From contig CAMWSU010000010.1 in assembly GCA_947176965.1 (NCBI GenBank), positions 1-52,365 of the forward strand: a DNA stretch of 52,365 bases, in the 5' to 3' direction. Of this stretch, positions 1 to 6,664 are shown one piece after another (position 1 is the stretch's first letter; every line of letters begins with the position of its first letter). The DNA is from an uncultured Lachnospiraceae bacterium (GTDB lineage: Bacteria; Bacillota; Clostridia; Lachnospirales; Lachnospiraceae). Made by a program: the position numbers and the translations under genes. The notes under the pieces were generated by a model. The model saw only the letters and a program-made list of their open reading frames with translations, had not been told where the DNA came from and searched no databases.

Positions 1-16
1 GAGCCGCAACAGTGAT

Positions 17-45
17 ATACTAGCACGCACTTTCTCGCTTGTCAA
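17..45 (-). promoter_or_regulatory. Strong leftward promoter at window edge
   Basis: On the minus strand there is a TTGACA box at 45-40 and a TAGTAT box at 22-17 with a 17-bp spacer. It reads out of the window to the left. Together with a second promoter about 180 bp upstream it resembles the tandem promoters of a stable-RNA operon, but the transcribed gene lies outside the window. Confidence 0.6.
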
Positions 46-198
46 CAGGTTTTTTAAAAAATTTCTGACCTTACGTATCCAAAACCAAATCCTGCAAAAA
101 TGGTGCTAACATTGCATATTGCGTTTCCTCTCTTAAAAGGATATGAATCGCCCGATTGGGGTGCGCCGTGCCACTGTCATTACCGACGGTGGATTTTT

Positions 199-228
199 AT
201 CATACCATTTTTTGCGCGTATTTGTCAA
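199..228 (-). promoter_or_regulatory. Second leftward promoter, tandem with the edge promoter
   Basis: The minus strand has TTGACA at 228-223 and TATGAT at 204-199 with an 18-bp spacer. No open reading frame with a ribosome site lies between this promoter and the one at 17-45, so both probably serve the same gene to the left. Confidence 0.5.
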
Positions 229-299
229 CCGATTTTCTTTATTTTCCTTTTTTAACTTAAATGTTGCTGATAAAAATCCGGCGCGATCACGAAAATGAA

Positions 300-328
300 T
301 TGAACGGGGTATACGTCTACGATATAAT
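300..328 (+). promoter_or_regulatory. Promoter of the PHP-domain gene
   Basis: TTGAAC (300-305), a 17-bp spacer and TATAAT (323-328) lie about 80 bp before the ATG of the PHP gene at 410. The spacing is ideal and no other rightward gene is near. The rest of 1-409 holds the two leftward promoters and no gene that I can support. Confidence 0.65.
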
Positions 329-409
329 CAGAATGAAAAATTAGGATCTATCGCCCTTCATGGAACATATAACGATAAAAAATCAAAAAGATTCTTAAGG
401 AGAAATCAA

Positions 410-1252
410 ATGGCATATATTGATTTACATTTGCACTCCATATACTCAGATGGAATTTATACGCCGGAAGAATTATTGAACCATGCAAAAAAGAAAGAGT
501 TGTCAATCGTTTCTCTGACTGACCATGATACCATAAAAGGACTGGAAAGGGCAGAAAAGCAAGCCAAGAAGCTTGAAATCAAGTTCATTCATGGCGTTGA
601 AATAAATTCTTGTTGTACTGTTGGCAACAGATCAGTCAATATTCATGTTTTGGGATATCATTTTTCCACAGAAAAAATGAATGAATATATGAAGATACTA
701 AAAGCACTAAGGGATGAGCATAATGATGCAATTATAAGAGCACTTCAAAGAGCCGGAATATGGATTGATTATGATGATATCGAAAAGCCATTTGATGAAT
801 GTATCGTGACTCGTATGAATTTTGCAAGAACATTGGTTAAAAAAGGATATGCAGCAACAGAATGGGAGGCGTTGGCAAAATATCTTCACAAAGGTGGCAG
901 CGCTTATGTTGCGTGCAGCTATCCTCCATTTTCAGTTGTAACCCAAAAAGTGCATGATGCGGGCGGAATTGTATCCTTGGCGCACCCGGCAGAATACGGG
1001 CTGACTGATGATGAAACAGAATTACTAATAAAAAATCTTATGGATTACGGTTTAGAAGCAATCGAAGTAATCCATCCGTCCCAAGATTCCATATATTCTA
1101 AAAAGCTTCAGGATATCGCTATAAAAAATAAGTTAGCCTTTACCGGAGGAAGTGACTTCCATGGTAATCATGATGGCGACATTACCTTGGGCATGGGAGG
1201 AGAAAATATGAGGATTCCAGATAGTATCTTAGCGAATATGTTTTATTTATAA
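410..1252 (+). CDS. PHP-domain metal-dependent phosphoesterase (TrpH/RNase AM type)
   Basis: A 280-residue cytoplasmic protein. The N-terminal DLHLHSIYSDG motif and the SLTDHDT motif supply the His and Asp metal ligands of PHP phosphoesterases. HGVEIN, the internal SLAHP and the C-terminal GGSDFHG complete the active site. Family members such as E. coli YciV/TrpH hydrolyse 3',5'-bisphosphonucleotides or short RNA 5' ends; which substrate applies here cannot be told from sequence. AAGGAG lies 7 nt before the ATG, and a TTGAAC-N17-TATAAT promoter lies upstream. The gene stands alone on the plus strand and is richer in A+T than its neighbours, which could mean recent acquisition but is weak evidence. 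The family call is firm; the substrate is inference. Confidence 0.85.
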   Translation: MAYIDLHLHSIYSDGIYTPEELLNHAKKKELSIVSLTDHDTIKGLERAEKQAKKLEIKFIHGVEINSCCTVGNRSVNIHVLGYHFSTEKMNEYMKILKALRDEHNDAIIRALQRAGIWIDYDDIEKPFDECIVTRMNFARTLVKKGYAATEWEALAKYLHKGGSAYVACSYPPFSVVTQKVHDAGGIVSLAHPAEYGLTDDETELLIKNLMDYGLEAIEVIHPSQDSIYSKKLQDIAIKNKLAFTGGSDFHGNHDGDITLGMGGENMRIPDSILANMFYL

Positions 1253-1290
1253 TAACGAAAAAATCCAAGCGAAAAAAACGGGCACATAAA

Positions 1291-1316
1291 AAAGAAGTAC
1301 CTTTCGATACTTCTTT
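1291..1316 (-). terminator. Terminator after tRNA-Ser
   Basis: A 9-bp stem (AAAGAAGTA / TACTTCTTT) with an 8-nt loop is followed on the minus strand by a run of six T. It lies about 50 nt past the 3' end of tRNA-Ser. On the plus strand it also lies just after the PHP gene, but that side has no good T run. Confidence 0.65.
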
Positions 1317-1365
1317 CCATTCGGAATATCTGTTACTTCTTGGCAGCTCATAGTTATTGCTTGAA

Positions 1366-1453
1366 CGGAGAAAGAGGGATTTGAACCCTCGCGCCGGTTG
1401 CCCGACCTACACCCTTAGCAGGGGCGCCTCTTCAGCCTCTTGAGTATTTCTCC
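1366..1453 (-). tRNA. tRNA-Ser (anticodon GCU)
   Basis: An 88-nt minus-strand cloverleaf. The acceptor stem GGAGAAA pairs with TTTCTCC, followed by a G discriminator as expected for serine. The anticodon loop holds GCT, reading AGC/AGU. The long variable arm is typical of type II tRNA-Ser, and the T arm carries GGTTCAAATCC. No CCA is encoded in the DNA. A consensus promoter lies about 70 bp upstream and a terminator about 50 nt downstream. Confidence 0.95.
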
Positions 1454-1520
1454 ACAGTCTGAATTGCATCCGCTACCAATATTGCAGGAACATATTCCTT
1501 CATGTCATGACGCAACAGTA

Positions 1521-1549
1521 ATTATACTAATGTCTGTTCCATTTGTCAA
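1521..1549 (-). promoter_or_regulatory. Consensus promoter of tRNA-Ser
   Basis: TTGACA (1549-1544), a 17-bp spacer and TATAAT (1526-1521) on the minus strand match the sigma-A consensus exactly. Predicted start is near 1514, about 60 nt before the mature tRNA. Confidence 0.85.
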
Positions 1550-1598
1550 CTTCTATTTTTCGCGTATATCGCCCTAACATTCTTCGCCCGCATGTCCC

Positions 1599-2459
1599 TC
1601 ACTCAAATTCCCTTGCATGCTCCCTGAAAAAATCATAATACGCGCGGACATTCCCAAGCTGCGTCCACCGTTTCACATCCACAGGCTCCTCATCCAGATC
1701 GTAGATCTTTGCGCCCCGCATGGAAAGCAAAAACGGAGAATGGGTTGCGATCACAAACTGACAGCCATAAAATCGTGCCGCATCCCCGATAAACTGCACG
1801 AGCTCAAGCTGCCTTTCAGGTGACAGCGAATTTTCCGGCTCATCGAGCAAAAACAGCCCGTTCTCTGTGATCTTATCTGTAAAATAAGCAAATGCGCTCT
1901 CGCCGTTCGAATGCTCCCGCACATTATCCATGTGATTTTCCCTGATAAATTTTGACTGCGTTTTTCTCCGCGCACTGTTTACTTTTTTCAGCCGCTCATA
2001 ATCCTCCAGCGAATTCATCCGAAAATGCGAATACTTCAACTCCATATACTCGTCAAACATTTCCTCCCGCTTATTGTCTACACCCTCGTTGATCGTGCGC
2101 AGATTTAACATGAAGTCGAATACATCGTCACTCGTAATGATCCTGCCTTCGCATTGTTTTTTTCCTGATTCCGTCCGATAGCCGCACCGCTTTGTATAAT
2201 CCTCAAAAAAATTACTTCTATTGTAAAGCGTATCCCGCGACAGCGCCAGTTTCTCCGCCATCACATTGAGCGCCGTCGATTTTCCCGAACCGTTCCCACC
2301 GTAAAGAATCGTAACCGTTTCAAAATCAAGCTGCCTCAGCCGATGCTTAGAGAGTACCTGAAACGGATAAAACGTATCATAGCAGGTACGCTTGATTCCC
2401 ATTAAAAAATCATATTCTTCCTCTATATCGGGAAACGTAAACTGTGACAGATAAATCAT
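1599..2459 (-). CDS. Solitary AAA/ABC-type ATPase (AAA_21-like)
   Basis: A 286-residue soluble ATPase. Walker A is GGNGSGKST, near residues 55-63. The C-terminal third holds GLFLLDEPENSLSP (Walker B with catalytic Glu) and the switch histidine in IATHSPFLLSMRG. Between them is a helical insert of about 100 residues with many charged residues. It resembles the RecF/OLD-like stand-alone ATP-binding proteins common in Firmicutes, but no nuclease or TOPRIM domain is fused and no toxin-like partner is adjacent, so the function is open. It follows plsC by 50 bp on the same strand and may be co-transcribed. AGGAGG lies 12 nt before the ATG, which is rather far. Confidence 0.75.
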   Translation of the reverse strand: MIYLSQFTFPDIEEEYDFLMGIKRTCYDTFYPFQVLSKHRLRQLDFETVTILYGGNGSGKSTALNVMAEKLALSRDTLYNRSNFFEDYTKRCGYRTESGKKQCEGRIITSDDVFDFMLNLRTINEGVDNKREEMFDEYMELKYSHFRMNSLEDYERLKKVNSARRKTQSKFIRENHMDNVREHSNGESAFAYFTDKITENGLFLLDEPENSLSPERQLELVQFIGDAARFYGCQFVIATHSPFLLSMRGAKIYDLDEEPVDVKRWTQLGNVRAYYDFFREHAREFE

Positions 2460-2509
2460 AACACGTTCTTTCCTCCTATCGCCTGCGGGAAAACGGGCGT
2501 GCCGCCCGC

Positions 2510-3229
2510 TTAATTCCCGCCCGCTGTCTGCGCGGCAATGGATGCCTCAATGCGCCCGCGCACCAAATCGGCAAGCTCATTTGTTTTCATGCCCTTGTAT
2601 TCTTCATAAAGAATCGGCTTCAAATAGGTAACATGTACCGTTACGGGCTTGATGGATTTTTCATCAAACGGTCGGAACGCATCAATGAGTGCGACCGGCA
2701 CAATGCTGCATCGTGCCTTTACCGCGCTCTTAAAGCTGCCGCCCTTCATCTCATTCATCTGATTGCCGCGTCTGCTGCGCGTTCCCTCCGCAAAAATGAG
2801 AAAGTTCCTTCCTGCTCGCACCTGCTCCGTGACCTCATGAATGACCTGCATGGACTGACGCAGATCCTCCCTGTCGATCGGCAGGGAGCCTGTCGCCTCC
2901 ACGATCTGTTTGAGCAGGATCACGTTACTTGCTTCTTTCTTGATTACAAATGCAAACGGACGCTCGCACGAATCAATGATCGCTAATACATCATAGAGTC
3001 CCTGATGATTCGGAAAAAACATAAATCCGTCTTCCGCAGGTAGATTTTCCAGTCCGTGCGCCTCAATCCGCACACGCCCTGCATGATTCGCTTTTTTACA
3101 CACATGACGGATGACACGATAACTATACTCATAATCAACCGGTTTTTTTCTGCCGCACAACCATATGCGAAATAGAAAATATGGCGCCTTCAAAAATAAT
3201 CTCAGCACCATTGCCGCAATTCGTCTCAT
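2510..3229 (-). CDS. plsC: 1-acyl-sn-glycerol-3-phosphate acyltransferase
   Basis: A 239-residue membrane-associated acyltransferase that should add the second acyl chain in phosphatidic acid synthesis. The NHQGLYD sequence is the HX4D catalytic motif; EGTRSRRG is the glycerol-phosphate binding motif; LPIDRED and VPVALID are the other conserved blocks. A hydrophobic N-terminal segment (residues 4-24) is typical of PlsC. GGGAGAAGG lies directly before the ATG. Downstream of fumB on the same strand and separated from it by a palindromic repeat (3281-3310), so it may be read through from the fumarase operon. Other lyso-lipid acyltransferases share these motifs. Confidence 0.85.
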   Translation of the reverse strand: MRRIAAMVLRLFLKAPYFLFRIWLCGRKKPVDYEYSYRVIRHVCKKANHAGRVRIEAHGLENLPAEDGFMFFPNHQGLYDVLAIIDSCERPFAFVIKKEASNVILLKQIVEATGSLPIDREDLRQSMQVIHEVTEQVRAGRNFLIFAEGTRSRRGNQMNEMKGGSFKSAVKARCSIVPVALIDAFRPFDEKSIKPVTVHVTYLKPILYEEYKGMKTNELADLVRGRIEASIAAQTAGGN

Positions 3230-3280
3230 CGCCTTCTCCCTATTATTTTTGTGATCCGCTTTTACTGTCTGACTTTCCTA

Positions 3281-3310
3281 AGGAAGCGCTGATTCAATCA
3301 GCGTTTCCCT
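3281..3310. repeat. Palindromic intergenic repeat, copy A
   Basis: Near-perfect inverted repeat AGGAAGCGCTGATT / AATCAGCGTTTCCCT around a single base, overlapping the fumB stop codon. There is no T run on either side, so it is a poor intrinsic terminator. The core GGAAGCGCT...TCAGCGTTT(T)CC recurs in the hairpin at 17174-17231, suggesting a dispersed repeat family. Confidence 0.6.
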
Positions 3311-3866
3311 AAGCCTGTTTCCGATACGCCTGCGCCGCCGTTTCATACAGATCGTTTCCCTCACTGTCGATCACGACGATCACCGGAAAATCCTTTACCT
3401 CCAGCCTGCGTACCGCCTCCGTGCCAAGATCCTCATAGGCGATCACCTCAGATGCGGTAATGGATTTTGATAACAGCGCGCCCGCGCCGCCGACCGCCGC
3501 AAAATAGACCGCGCCGTTTCGCCTGATCGCATCGTGTACCGCCTCGGAACGCTTTCCCTTGCCGATCATACCGATCATTCCCAAATCCAGCAGCTTGGGC
3601 GTATATTTATCCATACGGCTTGCCGTCGTCGGACCCGCGGAGCCGATCGGTCTGCCTTCGCGCGCCGGAGACGGCCCCATATAATAGATCAGGTTATTTT
3701 TTATAGAGAAAGGGAGTTCTTCTCCCTTTGCTAAAGCCTCATACATGCGCTGATGCGCCGCGTCCCTCGCCGTATAGATTGTCCCTGTAAGATAGACATA
3801 ATCCCCTGCGCGAAGCCGCTTTGCCGTCTCCTGCGCAAAAGGCGCCGTAATCCGATACTCATTCAT
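3309..3866 (-). CDS. fumB: Fumarate hydratase class I, beta subunit
   Basis: A 185-residue beta subunit of the oxygen-sensitive [4Fe-4S] class I fumarase, which hydrates fumarate to malate. The start used begins MNEYRITAPF and is preceded by AAAGGCAGGA; the frame stays open 117 nt further upstream but with no better ribosome site. The substrate-loop GPTTASRMD and the block KGKRSEAVHDAI are typical. Split alpha and beta subunits in that order are usual in anaerobes, where single-chain homologues fuse them. The alpha subunit gene ends 97 bp upstream. Tartrate dehydratase subunits are related; the fumarase call is favoured by the alpha subunit. The chain looks complete. Confidence 0.88.
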   Translation of the reverse strand: MNEYRITAPFAQETAKRLRAGDYVYLTGTIYTARDAAHQRMYEALAKGEELPFSIKNNLIYYMGPSPAREGRPIGSAGPTTASRMDKYTPKLLDLGMIGMIGKGKRSEAVHDAIRRNGAVYFAAVGGAGALLSKSITASEVIAYEDLGTEAVRRLEVKDFPVIVVIDSEGNDLYETAAQAYRKQA

Positions 3867-3963
3867 ATCAGAAGTCCTGCCTTTCTGCATATTGAAATGA
3901 CACTTTGCCATATTATTTATATTGATCTGCCATATATTCCGGTCATGATCAGATTTTTTTCCT

Positions 3964-4806
3964 TTATAATACCCGCACCGCATGCCGGTTCACATGACAG
4001 CAGATATTCACGCCCACCGGCAGCCCTGCGATATGTGTCGGGTACGTCAAAATATTGACGGCAAGCGCTGTCGTACTGCCGCCAAGCCCCGCGGGTCCGA
4101 TACCCAGATCATTGATCGTCCCAAGCAATTCCTGCTCCATATCGCGCACATAGGGAATGTCGGAATGAGAACCCGCCGGACGCGTTAATGCTTTTTTCGC
4201 CAGAAGCGCACATTTCTCAAACGTGCCGCCGATACCGACGCCGACCACCATCGGCGGGCAGGCGTTCGGTCCCGCATCGCGCACCGCCGTCAGGATCGCG
4301 TTTTTGACTCCCTCCACACCGTCCGCGGGCTTTAACATAAATACGCGGCTCATATTTTCGCTGCCGAAGCCTTTCGGCGCAACCGTGATTGTCACCTGAT
4401 CGCCGTCCACAATACGGTAATGAATGATACCCGGTGTGTTATCCTTTGTGTTTTCCCGGATGAGCGGATCGCGCACAACGGACTTGCGCAGATAGCCCTC
4501 AGTATACCCCTGACGGATGCCCTCGTTGACTGCCTCCTCCAGACTCCCGCCTTCAAAATGCACATCCTGCCCGATCTCCATGAAGACGACCGCCATTCCC
4601 GTATCCTGACAGATCGGTATCTGCTCCTCGCCCGCAAGCCGCATATTTTCTTTGAGCTGCTTAAGAATCTGCCCGCCAAGCTCCGATACTTCCTCTTTTG
4701 CCGCCCGCTCCATCGCCTCTCTCATGTCGGGCGCTAAAAAATGATTCGCCTCTATGCACATCTCTTTGATCGCAGCAGTCACGTCCGCTGTCCGAATGTT
4801 CCTCAT
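3964..4806 (-). CDS. fumA: Fumarate hydratase class I, alpha subunit
   Basis: A 280-residue alpha subunit that should carry the catalytic iron-sulfur cluster. The conserved CQDTGMAVVF, NACPPMVVGVGIGG and GPAGLGGSTTALAV blocks include the three cysteines expected to bind the cluster (in CQDTG, in NACPP and in the FEKCALLAKK segment). Start chosen at MRNIRTADVT, where AAGGGGGATACCGGGAT precedes the ATG; a longer frame starting 36 nt upstream lacks a ribosome site. It precedes fumB on the same strand. Role: interconversion of malate and fumarate in the reductive or branched TCA reactions of an anaerobe. Confidence 0.9.
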   Translation of the reverse strand: MRNIRTADVTAAIKEMCIEANHFLAPDMREAMERAAKEEVSELGGQILKQLKENMRLAGEEQIPICQDTGMAVVFMEIGQDVHFEGGSLEEAVNEGIRQGYTEGYLRKSVVRDPLIRENTKDNTPGIIHYRIVDGDQVTITVAPKGFGSENMSRVFMLKPADGVEGVKNAILTAVRDAGPNACPPMVVGVGIGGTFEKCALLAKKALTRPAGSHSDIPYVRDMEQELLGTINDLGIGPAGLGGSTTALAVNILTYPTHIAGLPVGVNICCHVNRHAVRVL

Positions 4807-4869
4807 ATCCCGGTATCCCCCTTGTTTCTGCGGTGTATGCACCTGCCTATCGTATCATCGTTTTATGAT

Positions 4870-4896
4870 AAAAAAGAGCCCTATCGACTCTTTTTT
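4870..4896 (-). terminator. Terminator overlapping the thioesterase stop codon
   Basis: Stem AAAAAAGAGTC / GGCTCTTTTTT with a 5-nt loop on the minus strand, followed by a T run. The last codons and stop of the PaaI-type gene form the left arm, so the terminator is built into the coding end. Confidence 0.7.
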
Positions 4897-5399
4897 GCAA
4901 ACGGGAGCTCCCGCACATCATCCTCTAACAGATAACACATCTCATCATGCGTATCCACCGCATCGCTGACAATCTGTTCGGGACTCAGCTTAATATACAC
5001 CGCTTCGCCGTTTACAAGCAGTTCGCCGGCCCGGTCATAAATCTCGGAAACGATCGTCACAAACTTCGGTGTCTCTTTTACCACGATCCCCCTTGCGAGC
5101 AGTTCCTCGTCATAGGGTACGGGCTTGCGGTATTTTACCGACAACGACATCGTCACGCCAAAGGACTCCTCCGACTGATCTTTTGCCCACATTGCCCGCA
5201 GTCCCAGCTCATCGATCATCGTCGCCGCCAATCCGCCATGTACTCTTTCCGGAAAGCTCTGATGCTCCTTGCGGAATACAAACGGTGTCATGACGCTTCC
5301 GTCTTCCATATTATAAAACTGTGCCTTCAGACCGATCGGATTATCCATTCCGCAGATAAAGCACATTTTGCTGTTTCTTTGTTTTCCGATTACTTTCAT
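4881..5399 (-). CDS. PaaI-family hotdog-fold thioesterase
   Basis: A 172-residue cytoplasmic protein with a single hotdog domain. The motif HGGLAATMIDELG (residues about 55-67) is the HGG-containing active-site helix of PaaI/YiiD-type acyl-CoA thioesterases. An N-terminal CFICGMDNPIGL segment carries the CxxCG-N-P-GL pattern seen in many of these proteins. The substrate acyl-CoA cannot be predicted. AGGGGGTATC precedes the ATG. It ends in its own terminator, so it is separate from the fumarase operon that follows. Confidence 0.82.
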   Translation of the reverse strand: MKVIGKQRNSKMCFICGMDNPIGLKAQFYNMEDGSVMTPFVFRKEHQSFPERVHGGLAATMIDELGLRAMWAKDQSEESFGVTMSLSVKYRKPVPYDEELLARGIVVKETPKFVTIVSEIYDRAGELLVNGEAVYIKLSPEQIVSDAVDTHDEMCYLLEDDVRELPFAKKSR

Positions 5400-5481
5400 G
5401 ATACCCCCTGATTTCTATGTATTGCTTTGCCATAACTGTCTGTTACTGCTTTCCGGCCGTCCGTTTTTCAATCGCCGGCTA

Positions 5482-6087
5482 TTATTTCTTTTTGGCTGCC
5501 TTTCTCGCCTTATCCCTGTCTTCCCTCCGCCGTTCGGCGCGCGTCTTCGGTTTCTCGTCCCCCGTCTTGATCCCTGCTTTATTCAGAATGACTCTGATGA
5601 CTGCATGAATGATATAAAGAAGCGGTAACACAAAATAGAGCAGGGAATATGCCGCATTGCCAAGCGCCGCACTCTCAAAGGTATAGGTGTCAAAAAAGTT
5701 CTCACCGCAGCTAAAGCAGATAAAGATCAGCGCGACAAGCAGTACCATCACAAGCACATAAAGGATCCATTCCATCACACGCCTGAATTTCGCATGGTCG
5801 TTCCTTGCCTGAAGCTGAATGCAGTAAAAGCGAAGATCGTACACGTTTTTGAGTGCAAATAAAAGAAAAATGCCGATCAGCCCCAGCACCGGCTGCACAA
5901 AAAAGGTCTGCGAGGAAGCATCCCCCGCCCAGGCCGCCGATAACAGCTGCGCATCCTTCGCCCCTGCCTTATAAAGGAGAGAGAAAAGAAATACACCCGC
6001 ATAAAGCAAAACGGTATTGACTGCCAGCGCTGAAAAACCAAGTGTGAACTCTTTTTTGATATTGGGGAGCGTCTCTTTTTTTTCCAT
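5482..6087 (-). CDS. Four-TM membrane protein of unknown function
   Basis: A 201-residue protein that I do not recognise. The start MEKKETLPNIKKEF was chosen because GAGG lies about 9 nt upstream and the ATG lies 1 nt past the stop of the gtrA-like gene, so the two genes are translationally coupled. About four hydrophobic helices are visible (about residues 17-38, 66-85, 108-130, 148-170). The C-terminus is a highly basic tail rich in Arg, Lys and Glu that should be cytoplasmic. Pairing with a GtrA-type protein suggests a cell-envelope role, but this is inference only. Confidence 0.6.
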   Translation of the reverse strand: MEKKETLPNIKKEFTLGFSALAVNTVLLYAGVFLFSLLYKAGAKDAQLLSAAWAGDASSQTFFVQPVLGLIGIFLLFALKNVYDLRFYCIQLQARNDHAKFRRVMEWILYVLVMVLLVALIFICFSCGENFFDTYTFESAALGNAAYSLLYFVLPLLYIIHAVIRVILNKAGIKTGDEKPKTRAERRREDRDKARKAAKKK

Positions 6088-6088
6088 G

Positions 6089-6517
6089 TCAGGAATCCTC
6101 TTTTTTCTTTTTGAATACAATGAATTTACTGAATATATAATTTGTGATCGTGACGACCACGGCAGCAATAAATGTCGAGATCCAGTCATTCAAGCTGAAC
6201 ACAAACGGTAATACCTGCATGATGATCAGCTCCAATACCAGCGTGACTACGCGGGAAGAAGCAAAGGAAATCGCTTCTTTGAACATATTCGGATTTTTAC
6301 TTTGAAAAACATAAGCGCGGTTCGTAAAATAAGCAAACACCACACCTGTTGTCCAGCGGATGACCACGGCCACACCCATTTGGATCGGATCCTGCACATT
6401 TAGGAAAAGCTTACAAACAGCATATGCGGCCCAGCTCACGATCGTCGTCAGCACCCCGACGATCAGATAGACAATGATTTCACGATATTGCTTACACAGG
6501 GCAATGATCTTTTTCAC
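6089..6517 (-). CDS. GtrA-family membrane protein
   Basis: A 142-residue, four-helix GtrA-like protein. Family members help move prenyl-linked sugars across the membrane for cell-wall or surface-glycan decoration. Recognisable blocks are YLIVGVLTTIVSWAAY near the N-terminus, WTTGVVFAYFTNRAYVF in the middle and the basic KFIVFKKKK end. The start is taken as GTG at 6517 because GGAGG lies 7 nt before it; the frame is open for 99 nt more upstream but without signal. It has no glycosyltransferase partner in the window. Downstream it is coupled to the four-TM unknown protein. Confidence 0.8.
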   Translation of the reverse strand: MKKIIALCKQYREIIVYLIVGVLTTIVSWAAYAVCKLFLNVQDPIQMGVAVVIRWTTGVVFAYFTNRAYVFQSKNPNMFKEAISFASSRVVTLVLELIIMQVLPFVFSLNDWISTFIAAVVVTITNYIFSKFIVFKKKKEDS

Positions 6518-6600
6518 AACATGTCCTCCATCCTTACATATAATTTCGCTTCGGGCGGATACCGTACCTACCCATTCAATCAGGTACCATGTCTCACGAC

Positions 6601-6630
6601 ATTGTAGCATACCCACACCCCGAAATACAA
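6601..6630 (-). promoter_or_regulatory. Possible promoter of the gtrA-like gene
   Basis: TTGTAT (6630-6625) and TACAAT (6606-6601) with an 18-bp spacer on the minus strand, about 85 bp before the GTG start. It lies in the short gap after the last Mrp-like gene. Confidence 0.4.
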
Positions 6631-6664
6631 TAGATTCCCGGCTCCGTTCCCTTCCAAGCCCGAT

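Noticed and set aside
1599-3229. Anti-phage defence pair (AAA ATPase with neighbour)
   Set aside because: The neighbour is a lipid acyltransferase; there is no nuclease, reverse transcriptase or toxin gene adjacent, so a defence call has no support.
4947-5411. Plus-strand frame of 154 codons over the thioesterase gene
   Set aside because: Antisense to a recognisable hotdog domain; no start signal.
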